DNA from: Blastocatellia bacterium | Lineage (GTDB): Bacteria > Acidobacteriota > Blastocatellia > Chloracidobacteriales > JADJPF01 | Direction of reading: 5' to 3' | NCBI GenBank assembly: GCA_016789295.1 | Contig: JAEUQL010000274.1 | Location: 1-5,626 of the forward strand | Length of the DNA: 5,626 nt | Translations under genes and position numbers: made by a program | Shown here: positions 1-5,454 of the stretch, one piece after another | Position numbering within the stretch: position 1 is the stretch's first letter | Layout of the letters: every line of letters starts with the position of its first letter | The notes under the pieces: model-generated | Told to the model about the DNA's origin: nothing | The model's input: only the letters and a program-made list of their open reading frames with translations | Databases searched by the model: none

Positions 1-78
1 GACTATAGCTTGTTGTGCATATGCATTCACAGAAAAAATATAACAAACAGAAAGCAAGAAAAGTGAAATAGTTCTCAT
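1..78 (-). CDS. Exported protein, N-terminal fragment (runs off left edge)
   Basis: Only the first 26 codons are in the window, reading leftward from an ATG at 78-76. The translation is a textbook Sec signal peptide: MRT, a hydrophobic core at about residues 4-17 (ISLFLLSVCYIFSV), then NAYA followed by QQ. Type I signal peptidase would be expected to cut after A21 (AYA|QQ). AGGTGA lies about 8 nt upstream of the ATG and can serve as ribosome binding site; an ATG just before it is followed at once by a stop. The gene lies 84 nt downstream of the exported protein at 163-528 on the same strand, with no strong terminator between them, so the two may be co-transcribed. The mature protein is outside the window and its function cannot be guessed. 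Confidence 0.6.
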   Translation of the reverse strand, partial: MRTISLFLLSVCYIFSVNAYAQQAIV

Positions 79-162
79 CACCAGAGTCACCTCATAGAAT
101 AAAAGATTTTCTGCCACTAGAGCAACAAAAGCTCTTGCTAGAATTATCAAGTGTGATAGGTG

Positions 163-528
163 CTACAGTGAAGGTGGACTACGTGGTGTTAGAACAGAAT
201 TAAAAACTTCTTGAAAAATCTCTACTTGAAAATATTCTGTAGAGTTACTGATTTGTAAGACATTTGTATAAAGCGGCTTTGGAAGCAGTGAAGGAGAGTA
301 GTCTTGAACAGGGGCTGTAGTTAATCGGCGATTCCTGGTTCTACTACTCTGCAAAGAGTCTTCCGTCTTTGTTTGAACTGTTCGGTAGTCAGTAAATGAT
401 AGTTTTTCTGTTGTACTTACATACTGCTCATCAACATATATGTCGAATGCAGGGCTAAAAGAGAACGTAGAGAATGTGATCAGGATAGCAGCAATAAAGG
501 TGCTAAGAGCCGATACCATTACTCTCAT
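163..528 (-). CDS. Hypothetical exported or membrane-anchored small protein
   Basis: The product is 121 aa and I do not recognise its family. The N-terminus (MRVMV, then a hydrophobic run at about residues 5-25, rich in Ser, Phe, Ile and Thr) looks like a Sec signal peptide or an uncleaved anchor. A possible cleavage site lies near SPA-FD at 25-29. The rest (about 28-121) is polar, rich in Ser, Thr and Gln, with no cysteine, no further membrane segment and no motif I can name; it ends in a Pro/Ser-rich tail. The ATG at 528-526 is chosen over the ATG three codons in because AAGGGG lies about 8 nt upstream of it. A second small exported protein starts 84 nt downstream (78-76), suggesting a pair of secreted products. 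The signal peptide plus ribosome binding site make it likely to be a real gene; the function is unknown. Confidence 0.6.
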   Translation of the reverse strand: MRVMVSALSTFIAAILITFSTFSFSPAFDIYVDEQYVSTTEKLSFTDYRTVQTKTEDSLQSSRTRNRRLTTAPVQDYSPSLLPKPLYTNVLQISNSTEYFQVEIFQEVFNSVLTPRSPPSL

Positions 529-599
529 CTACAAATCCCCTTTCTGAATTTTTGAGCAACACCTCTTACGTTGTGGATTTTTAATCAGTTTTTCAACTT

Positions 600-630
600 T
601 CCGAAATTTTGAACTATCCAAAATTTTGGA
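600..630 (-). terminator. A+T-rich stem-loop just after the epimerase stop codon
   Basis: Two 14-nt arms (600-613, TCCGAAATTTTGAA, and 617-630, TCCAAAATTTTGGA) are complementary except at two positions, around a 3-nt loop. Read as minus-strand RNA, one of these is a G-U wobble and one is a mismatch. The right arm contains the perfect 12-bp palindrome CCAAAATTTTGG (618-629). The structure begins 4 nt after the epimerase stop (637-635), where a terminator or a 3' mRNA-stabilising hairpin would sit. No uridine run follows; the next bases are AAGTTGAAAAACTG, itself a small hairpin. A classic intrinsic terminator is therefore doubtful. Confidence 0.35.
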
Positions 631-634
631 GAAT

Positions 635-1594
635 CTATTTGCCTGAAAAGATCTTTTCTCTGTACCAGGCGACAAATCTTGCTAACCCGGTTTTTAGATC
701 CACTGCTGGCTCAAAACCAAGCTCGACTTTTGCCTTGCAAATGTCTGCATATGTTACAGGAACATCTCCAGGTTGGTCTGGAAGATACTTGCGTATAGCC
801 TTAACGCCTGCTGCTTCTTCGATTCTCTCTATAAGCTCTGTGAGTGTAACTGGAGAAGAGCCTCCAAGGTTGTAGATTGCAAAAGGTTTTGGATTATCCA
901 AAGCTTTGACTATTCCTCCAACAATGTCATCAATATAGGTGTAGTCTCGCCGTGACTGCCCATCGCCATAAACCTCAACCTCTTTGCCACTGAGAATCTT
1001 GCTAGTAAATTTGTGTATTCCCATTTCGGGACGCTGGCGTGGTCCATAAACGGTAAAGAATCTCAGGCAAGTTGCTGGTAAGCTGTAAAGGTGTGAATAG
1101 TTGAATACAAGAAGCTCACCAGATCTTTTTGTTGTGGCATAAGGAGATACAGGTTTTTCTATTGGGTCGTCTTCTGCGAAAGGTAGCTTGCTGTTGATTC
1201 CATAGACAGAAGAGGAGGAGGCAAAGACGAAGTTTGTAATAGGAAATTTTCTGCACAGTTCCAAAAGGTGAAGTGTACCTATAACATTGACCTCTTCATA
1301 GAGTAAAGGTGCAGAAAGTGATGGACGCACTCCTGCGCGTGCAGCTAGATGAACAACCTTTTCAGGTTTTTCAAGTTCGAATATTTCAGCAAGTTTTCGA
1401 CTATCTCGGATGTCTGTTTGATAGAAATGTAGGTTTCCGTGTCTACTAACTTCAGCAAGATTGTTGCGTTTAATCTCTGGGTCATAGAAATCGTTCAGTT
1501 CATCTACTACAGCAACGCTTTCTCCACGTTTTAATAGATATTCTGAGAGGTGCGAGCCAATAAATCCCGCGCCACCTGTAACAAGCACCTTCAT
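635..1594 (-). CDS. NAD-dependent nucleotide-sugar epimerase/dehydratase (UDP-glucuronate 4-epimerase-like)
   Basis: The 319-aa product is a full-length extended short-chain dehydrogenase/reductase, a cytoplasmic enzyme that oxidises and re-reduces a nucleotide-bound sugar using bound NAD. The Rossmann NAD-binding motif GGAGFIG is at 7-13, the acidic end of beta-2 at D31, DIRD at 61-64 and LAARAGVRPS at 83-92. The catalytic triad is S127 (in SSSSVYG, 126-132), Y152 and K156 (YATTK). Substrate-side motifs are RFFTVYGPRQRPEM (178-191) and DGQSRRDYTYIDD (211-223). The stretch after D31 (NDFYDPEIKR) and the AGVRPS motif resemble UDP-glucuronate 4-epimerases more than GalE or RmlB, but the substrate cannot be fixed from sequence alone. 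The ATG at 1594-1592 is preceded by a perfect AAGGAG 6 nt upstream. The gene is divergent from the glycosyltransferase at 1727, consistent with a shared role in surface glycan synthesis (inference). Confidence 0.93.
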   Translation of the reverse strand: MKVLVTGGAGFIGSHLSEYLLKRGESVAVVDELNDFYDPEIKRNNLAEVSRHGNLHFYQTDIRDSRKLAEIFELEKPEKVVHLAARAGVRPSLSAPLLYEEVNVIGTLHLLELCRKFPITNFVFASSSSVYGINSKLPFAEDDPIEKPVSPYATTKRSGELLVFNYSHLYSLPATCLRFFTVYGPRQRPEMGIHKFTSKILSGKEVEVYGDGQSRRDYTYIDDIVGGIVKALDNPKPFAIYNLGGSSPVTLTELIERIEEAAGVKAIRKYLPDQPGDVPVTYADICKAKVELGFEPAVDLKTGLARFVAWYREKIFSGK

Positions 1595-1600
1595 TTACAA

Positions 1601-1606
1601 CTCCTT
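1601..1606 (-). promoter_or_regulatory. Ribosome binding site of the epimerase gene
   Basis: On the minus strand this reads AAGGAG, followed by TTGTAA and then the ATG at 1594. The match to the anti-Shine-Dalgarno sequence is near perfect with a 6-nt spacer, which fixes the start codon. Confidence 0.8.
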
Positions 1607-1607
1607 G

Positions 1608-1616
1608 TGCTATAAT
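1608..1616 (+). promoter_or_regulatory. Extended -10 promoter for the glycosyltransferase-PFL operon
   Basis: The plus strand reads TGCTATAAT, a perfect sigma-70-type extended -10 (TG, one base, TATAAT at 1611-1616). No good -35 is visible: with a 17-nt spacer the hexamer would be CCTTCA. Recognition through the extended -10 is therefore likely. Transcription would start near 1623, giving a leader of about 100 nt before the ATG at 1727. The element lies inside the 5' leader of the divergent epimerase gene, next to its ribosome binding site. Confidence 0.55.
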
Positions 1617-1623
1617 GTCCGGC

Positions 1624-1652
1624 AGTTTAAAGAAAGCATCCACTCGGTGCAA
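1624..1652 (-). promoter_or_regulatory. Possible promoter of the epimerase gene
   Basis: On the minus strand TTGCAC (1652-1647) and TAAACT (1629-1624) are separated by exactly 17 nt. They match the -35 and -10 consensus at 3 of 6 and 4 of 6 positions. A start near 1617 would give a leader of about 23 nt that still contains the AAGGAG. The match is weak, and other minus-strand hexamers in 1595-1726 could serve instead. Confidence 0.3.
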
Positions 1653-1715
1653 CTTGCCTGAGCAGTAGAAAAAGAGAGTTTGCAAAAACCTTCTAGCTTT
1701 CAAATCCAGAAATTT

Positions 1716-1721
1716 GGGGAG
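1716..1721 (+). promoter_or_regulatory. Ribosome binding site deciding the glycosyltransferase start
   Basis: GGGGAG is followed 5 nt later by the ATG at 1727. The codon directly before that ATG is a TTG in the same frame (1724-1726), which would leave only 2 nt of spacing. The ATG is therefore the better start. Confidence 0.65.
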
Positions 1722-1726
1722 ATTTG

Positions 1727-2755
1727 ATGAAACACAGTCATAGTCTTGCTGTGATGGAAGAGGAGATGCAGGCAAAGACTAAACGTCCATACCTATCAAT
1801 TGTTATTCCACTCTACAATGAAGAAGAAAATATTGAGACTTTGCAAAAGAAGCTCGATGAATCGCTTGGCCGTATAGGGTCGGGCTACGAGATTATCTAT
1901 GTTGATGATGGAAGCAAGGATCGTAGCTTTATTATTCTCAGTCGAATAGCAAAAGAAGACAAAAGAGTAAAAGTAATAAAGTTTCGTAAGAACTACGGTC
2001 AGACTGCTGCAATGTCGGCAGGTTTTGACGCAGCACAAGGCGATGTGATCATTCCTCTTGATGCAGATCTACAAAATGATCCTGCTGATATACCAAAGCT
2101 GCTTGAAAAGATAGATGAAGGGTATGATGTAGTAAGTGGTTGGCGCAAAAATCGCCAAGATAAATTCTGGTCAAGACAACTCCCTTCAGTAATGGCAAAT
2201 CGCCTTATATCATCGATAACAGGTGTTCGTTTGCACGACTATGGTTGTAGTCTGAAAGCTTACAGAGCAGAGATAATCAAGAATGTAAAGCTGTATGGAG
2301 AGATGCATCGTTTTATTCCTGCATTTTCCGCACTTGAAGGGGGGTTGGTGACCGAGATAGCCGTCAATCATCACCCAAGGCTTGCAGGAAAAAGTAAGTA
2401 TGGACTGTCAAGAACTTTTAAAGTTTTTCTAGACTTAATAGTTGTCAAGTTCTTTACAGACTACGCCAAAAAGCCTATTCATCTATTTGGTTCTCTAGGG
2501 TTACTGACCTTCTTTTTCGGTTTCTTGAGTGCAGCAATAGCTGTCCATCAAAAAATATTTAACAATGAAAGTTTTACAAGCAGTAGCTTCTTAGTTCTTG
2601 CCGTTGTCTTTTCTCTTTTTGCTCTGCAGTCTGTGCTGCTTGGCCTTCTGGGTGAAGTTGCTATCAGGACTCATCACGAATCTCAAGGAAAGAAGATCTA
2701 TACTGTAGCCAAAACTGTCAACATAGAAGTTCTAAGTCAAGATAAAGAGTATTAG
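1727..2755 (+). CDS. Family 2 glycosyltransferase, membrane-anchored polyprenyl-phosphate sugar transferase type
   Basis: The 342-aa product has a GT-A catalytic domain (about 20-245) and two C-terminal membrane helices (about 252-274 and 287-311). This is the architecture of GtrB/ArnC/dolichyl-phosphate mannose synthase-like enzymes, which move a sugar from a nucleotide donor to a polyprenyl phosphate on the cytoplasmic face. Visible motifs are SIVIPLYNEEENI (24-36), DDGS (60-63), the metal-binding D112-A113-D114 followed by LQNDP, HDYGCSLKAYR (170-180), GEMHRFIPA (191-199) and KSKYGLSR (222-229). After the second helix comes the typical tail IRTHHESQGKKIYTV. The length is normal for the group. 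The ATG at 1727 is preferred because GGGGAG lies 5 nt upstream; internal ATGs at 1754 and 1766 lack a properly spaced site. The stop is 4 nt before the next gene, so the two are surely co-transcribed. Donor sugar and final acceptor are unknown. Confidence 0.9.
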   Translation: MKHSHSLAVMEEEMQAKTKRPYLSIVIPLYNEEENIETLQKKLDESLGRIGSGYEIIYVDDGSKDRSFIILSRIAKEDKRVKVIKFRKNYGQTAAMSAGFDAAQGDVIIPLDADLQNDPADIPKLLEKIDEGYDVVSGWRKNRQDKFWSRQLPSVMANRLISSITGVRLHDYGCSLKAYRAEIIKNVKLYGEMHRFIPAFSALEGGLVTEIAVNHHPRLAGKSKYGLSRTFKVFLDLIVVKFFTDYAKKPIHLFGSLGLLTFFFGFLSAAIAVHQKIFNNESFTSSSFLVLAVVFSLFALQSVLLGLLGEVAIRTHHESQGKKIYTVAKTVNIEVLSQDKEY

Positions 2756-2759
2756 GAAC

Positions 2760-4121
2760 ATGCCTTTTTCACAACAAGAAGTTATTGAAACAGTGATGAT
2801 GACCGAGATGGAGAATCTCGATATAAGAACTGTAACGCTTGGTCTATCTCTGCGTGATTGTGCTGATAGCTCTATTGAACGTGTATGCGAGAAGGCTGGT
2901 AGGAAGATCCGCACAGTGGCAGCACGTCTTGTTCCGGTAGTAGATGAGCTTGCCACAGAGTTTGGAATCCCTATAGCTAACAAACGAATTGCTGTTACCC
3001 CACTCTCTCTTGTTGGCGAAGCGTGTGACAATCCCGACTATGTTCGACTAGCAAAGGCTGTTGATGATGCAGCAAAAGATGTTGGTGTTGATTATCTGGG
3101 AGGCTTTTCAGCTCTTCTTCACAAAGGCATAACAGAAAGAGAAGCAATTTTTCTTGCCTCAATTCCTGAAGCTCTTTCTGTAACCGACAGACTTTGTGGC
3201 TCGGTGAATGTTGCAACTACACGTTCAGGGATAAACATGGATGCGATAGTAGAGATAGGAAGACTTCTTAAACTACTTGCAGAAAAGACGGCTGATCGTG
3301 GTGGCATAGGGTGTGCAAAGTTTGTAGTTTTTGCAAATGCTGTTGAAGACAACCCATTTATGGCTGGAGCTTTCTACGGAATAGGTGAGTCAGAATCTTC
3401 CATCAGTGTTGGTGTTAGTGGGCCAGGGGTAGTTGCTCACGCAGTGAAAGCAGCAGGTAATTGTGATCTAGGGAGTTTGGTAGAGATAGTTAAACGGACA
3501 GCATTCAAAATTACCAGAGTAGGAGAGCTTGTTGGGCGTGAAGCTGCGCGTCGCCTCAATCTACCTTTTGGAATTGTTGATCTAAGCCTTGCTCCAACAC
3601 CTCTTGTAGGTGACAGTGTTGGTGAAATACTTGAAGCGATGGGTCTTGAGCGTTCTGGTGCTCCTGGATCGACTGCTGCTTTGGCACTACTTACTGATGC
3701 AGTAAAGAAGGGTGGTGCAATGGCATCAAGCTATGTTGGTGGTCTCAGTGGAGCTTTTATCCCAGTATCAGAAGACCATGCAATGATCTCGGCTGTAAAA
3801 GAAGGTGCGCTCAGCTTAGAAAAACTTGAAGCGATGACTTCGGTCTGTTCTGTTGGTTTGGATATGGTAGCAGTTCCTGGTAATACCTCAGCCGAAACTC
3901 TATCAGCAATCATTGCCGATGAGATAGCAATTGGAGTAATAAACAATAAAACTACTGCTGTCAGAATCATTCCCGTTCCAGGAAAAGATGTTGGCGAGAT
4001 AGTCGAATTTGGTGGACTTTTAGGAAGTGCTCCTGTAATGCCTGTTAATCGCTTCTCTTCAGCAAAGTTTATTCTGAGAGGTGGAAGAATTCCCGCTCCT
4101 GTGCAGAGCATGAGAAACTAA
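2760..4121 (+). CDS. PFL-like family protein (DUF711/UPF0210), function unknown
   Basis: The 453-aa product has the full length usual for UPF0210/DUF711. The N-terminus is typical, with EVIETVMMTEMENLDIRTVT at about 7-26. Other conserved blocks are GIPIANKRIAVTPLSL (69-84), LGGFSALLHKG (113-123), LAPTPLVGDSVGEILEAMGL (277-296), GSTAALALLTDAVKKGG (303-319), VCSVGLDMVAVPGNT (362-376) and the end GGRIPAPVQSMRN (441-453). The family is related in fold to pyruvate formate-lyase-like glycyl radical enzymes, but its biochemical role is not established. I see no glycyl-radical loop (RVxGY type) near the C-terminus, so radical chemistry of the PFL kind should not be assumed. There is no signal peptide or membrane segment, so it is cytoplasmic. 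The ATG lies 4 nt after the glycosyltransferase stop; AGGA overlaps that stop (2754-2757) with very short spacing, so translational coupling is likely. In some bacteria the family sits beside a small ACT-domain protein; none is present here. Confidence 0.92.
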   Translation: MPFSQQEVIETVMMTEMENLDIRTVTLGLSLRDCADSSIERVCEKAGRKIRTVAARLVPVVDELATEFGIPIANKRIAVTPLSLVGEACDNPDYVRLAKAVDDAAKDVGVDYLGGFSALLHKGITEREAIFLASIPEALSVTDRLCGSVNVATTRSGINMDAIVEIGRLLKLLAEKTADRGGIGCAKFVVFANAVEDNPFMAGAFYGIGESESSISVGVSGPGVVAHAVKAAGNCDLGSLVEIVKRTAFKITRVGELVGREAARRLNLPFGIVDLSLAPTPLVGDSVGEILEAMGLERSGAPGSTAALALLTDAVKKGGAMASSYVGGLSGAFIPVSEDHAMISAVKEGALSLEKLEAMTSVCSVGLDMVAVPGNTSAETLSAIIADEIAIGVINNKTTAVRIIPVPGKDVGEIVEFGGLLGSAPVMPVNRFSSAKFILRGGRIPAPVQSMRN

Positions 4122-4135
4122 TTGATTTTTGCTTT
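4121..4135 (+). repeat. Left copy of a short direct repeat flanking the 21-bp array
   Basis: ATTGATTTTTGCTTT begins on the last base of the PFL stop codon. It recurs at 4490-4504 as ATTGATTTTTGTTTT, with one mismatch in 15. The two copies bracket the tandem array. The A+T-rich composition makes chance similarity possible. Confidence 0.4.
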
Positions 4136-4151
4136 CAATACACAAAGTAAA

Positions 4152-4170
4152 TTTAGAAAACATTTCTAAA
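4152..4170. other. Perfect 8-bp stem-loop beside the tandem array
   Basis: TTTAGAAA (4152-4159) and TTTCTAAA (4163-4170) are exact inverted repeats around a 3-nt loop. Read on the minus strand the hairpin is followed by TTTACTTT, a modest uridine-rich tail. It could act as a weak terminator for transcription coming from the CPBP side. On the plus strand the tail is A-rich and does not look like a terminator. Confidence 0.4.
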
Positions 4171-4178
4171 AGGTAAAA

Positions 4179-4450
4179 GTACAAATCACTTTCTCTACTG
4201 TACAGACCGTTTTCTCTGTTGTACAGATCGTCTTCTCTGTTGTACAGATCATCTTCTCTGTTGTACAGATCGCTTTCTCTGTTGTACAGACCGTCTTCTC
4301 TACTGTACAGATCGCTTTCTCTGTTGTACAGACCGTCTTCTCTGCTGTACAGATCATCTTCTCTGTTGTACAGATCGCTTTCTCTGTTGTACAGATCATC
4401 TTCTCTGTTGTACAGATCATCTTCTCTGTTGTACAGATTATCTTCTCTGT
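4179..4450. repeat. Tandem array of a 21-bp repeat, 12 full units plus degenerate ends
   Basis: Full units start at 4191, 4212, 4233, 4254, 4275, 4296, 4317, 4338, 4359, 4380, 4401 and 4422. The consensus is TTCTCTGTTGTACAGATC followed by three variable bases (ATC, GTC or GCT). A degenerate partial unit precedes the array (4179-4190) and eight bases of a thirteenth follow it (4443-4450). Differences fall at only a few positions: bases 7-9 (GTT, ACT, GCT), the ATC/ACC position, and the last three bases. Every full unit keeps TGTACAGA. Nine units can form the hairpin TCTGT-TGT-ACAGA; the other three (starting at 4296, 4338 and 4191) instead carry the 8-bp palindrome CTGTACAG. Because 21 is a multiple of three the array is open in one frame on each strand, but neither has a supported start. 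It lies between converging operons. Function is unknown. Confidence 0.95.
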
Positions 4451-4476
4451 AGTAGCAAGTGCAAAAATAGGTTAAA

Positions 4477-4492
4477 AATGTTTTTAGACATT
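4477..4492. terminator. Weak A+T-rich hairpin, possible bidirectional terminator
   Basis: AATGT (4477-4481) pairs with ACATT (4488-4492) around a 6-nt loop. On the plus strand it is followed by GATTTTTGTTTT, on the minus strand by TTTAACC. The stem is only 5 bp with one G-C pair, so termination here is a guess based mainly on the T-rich tails and the position between converging operons. Confidence 0.2.
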
Positions 4493-4504
4493 GATTTTTG
4501 TTTT
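4490..4504 (+). repeat. Right copy of the short direct repeat flanking the 21-bp array
   Basis: ATTGATTTTTGTTTT differs at one base from the copy at 4121-4135, in the same orientation. See the left copy for limits. Confidence 0.4.
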
Positions 4505-4586
4505 AAGAGGTTTATTGATAAAAGACCTTATATAGACAAATATTTTAGTACGAGAAGATACCTGAAAGATTTGTGGATTATATATT

Positions 4587-5450
4587 TTAAGGCGAATGGG
4601 TATTAACCAATCCTTCTACAATTATTCCTAATCCATTTATGAAGTTGAATATTAGATGGATAGCATAGCTTGGCAGTAGTGATCTGGTATATGCACGTAC
4701 TGTTGTTAGAAAAAAGCTAAGAGTAAATAGAGAAATAAGTATTCCCTGTGCAGGCCAATACTGTGGTACGTGAACAGCCAAGAAAAGTAATGACACAAAA
4801 AATATTGCTGGCCACATTCCATAACGCTTCTTCAATGCTGAGTAGAGGATTCCCCTGTAGATTATCTCTTCAGCAATAGGTGCACCAACGATGGCAACAA
4901 AAGCTGTTGCTATTCTTACACTCATACCTACTTGAAGCAGCTTGTCTAAATCTGTCTCTTGGTTGGGAAAGATTTGTGAAAGAGCTATAGAAATAGCTAT
5001 TACCAGAATCGTTAGGCTTGATGCATGCCATACCTTAAATTTTGGATGCCAGTACCAGCCAACTGCATCAAAGAAGCTTTTACCATCAAGTGTGACCATA
5101 TTATAGGTAGCAGCTATTGTAATCAACTGTGCAATAAATGTAGCAAAAATGAAGAAGAGGATGTAGTTCTGGTCTTTTATAAGCCCTTGGATCTCTACTT
5201 TGTGGCCAAGCATCGATTTTCCAGCAATCCAGATGAAAGAGCTAAGCAGGGAGGCTGCAATAATTAGGAAGACCGAAAGCCCCCACATCAGAAAAGCAGA
5301 CCTGACACTCCAATATGGATTATCTGGGGTAGAACTTACATAATTCTGCTTGACCTGCTCTTGTTTAACATCTGTACAAGATGTACAGATTTCGCAATCA
5401 CCTAGATAAGTGTTACATTTAGGACACCGATACTGGTAAGTTATAGTCAT
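4587..5450 (-). CDS. CPBP-family intramembrane metalloprotease homologue with N-terminal zinc ribbon
   Basis: The 287-aa product has two parts. Residues 1-30 form a zinc-ribbon-like module with C9-x2-C12, C19-x2-C22 and a further C25. Residues about 52-280 are a polytopic membrane domain with roughly six to seven helices. It carries the three CPBP (CAAX protease/bacteriocin-processing, also called Abi) motifs: E194-E195-x3-R199 (EEIIYR), F223-x3-H227, and H265-x3-N269 (HLIFN). All the expected metal-site and catalytic residues are present, so an active protease is plausible. Family members range from CAAX-type processing enzymes to bacteriocin self-immunity proteins; the substrate here is unknown. 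The ATG at 5450 is chosen because it includes the whole zinc ribbon. AGGAAA lies 12 nt upstream, within the end of the preceding gene, a rather long spacing. The start is 4 nt after the stop of the NUDIX gene, so the two form one operon. Confidence 0.9.
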   Translation of the reverse strand: MTITYQYRCPKCNTYLGDCEICTSCTDVKQEQVKQNYVSSTPDNPYWSVRSAFLMWGLSVFLIIAASLLSSFIWIAGKSMLGHKVEIQGLIKDQNYILFFIFATFIAQLITIAATYNMVTLDGKSFFDAVGWYWHPKFKVWHASSLTILVIAISIALSQIFPNQETDLDKLLQVGMSVRIATAFVAIVGAPIAEEIIYRGILYSALKKRYGMWPAIFFVSLLFLAVHVPQYWPAQGILISLFTLSFFLTTVRAYTRSLLPSYAIHLIFNFINGLGIIVEGLVNTHSP

Positions 5451-5454
5451 TACT

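Larger units (their letters stand above)
4122..4586. other. Gene-free convergent intergenic region (465 bp)
   Basis: The region lies between the ends of two converging operons. It holds a stem-loop at 4152-4170, the 21-bp tandem array at 4179-4450, a weak hairpin at 4477-4492 and A+T-rich sequence from 4493 to 4586 in which I see no gene. I found no strong G+C-rich intrinsic terminator for either operon, although one would be expected somewhere here. Confidence 0.7.

Noticed and set aside
124..145. Terminator between the two exported-protein genes
   Set aside because: AGAGC and GCTCT can pair over a 7-nt loop on the minus strand, but the stem is only 5 bp and no T-run follows.
3731..4111. 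Minus-strand 126-codon reading frame opposite the PFL-like gene
   Set aside because: It lies fully inside a well-conserved gene on the other strand, and its translation shows no recognisable domain.
2760..4121. Glycyl radical enzyme activity for the PFL-like protein
   Set aside because: The glycyl-radical loop motif of true pyruvate formate-lyases is not visible near the C-terminus, and no activating radical-SAM gene is in the window.
4166..4420. Minus-strand 84-codon reading frame of Cys-Thr-Glu-Lys heptads through the array
   Set aside because: The only ATGs lie inside the repeat with no ribosome binding site. The frame is open further upstream but reaches a stop without a better start. 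The A/G differences between units mostly change the amino acid. An open frame is expected from a 21-bp unit that contains no stop.
4191..4442. Cyanobacterial-type heptanucleotide short tandem repeats
   Set aside because: The 21-bp unit does not break into three similar 7-bp parts.
4179..4450. The tandem array as a CRISPR
   Set aside because: Units follow each other directly with no unique spacers, the 21-bp unit is shorter than usual CRISPR repeats, and no cas gene is in the window.
4219..4452. Plus-strand reading frame of Leu-Tyr-Arg-Ser heptads through the array
   Set aside because: It has no ATG and no ribosome binding site; only TTG or CTG starts occur inside the repeats. Some unit differences are silent in this frame (CTG TTG against CTA CTG), but others change Ser to Pro or Leu, so selection on a protein is not shown.
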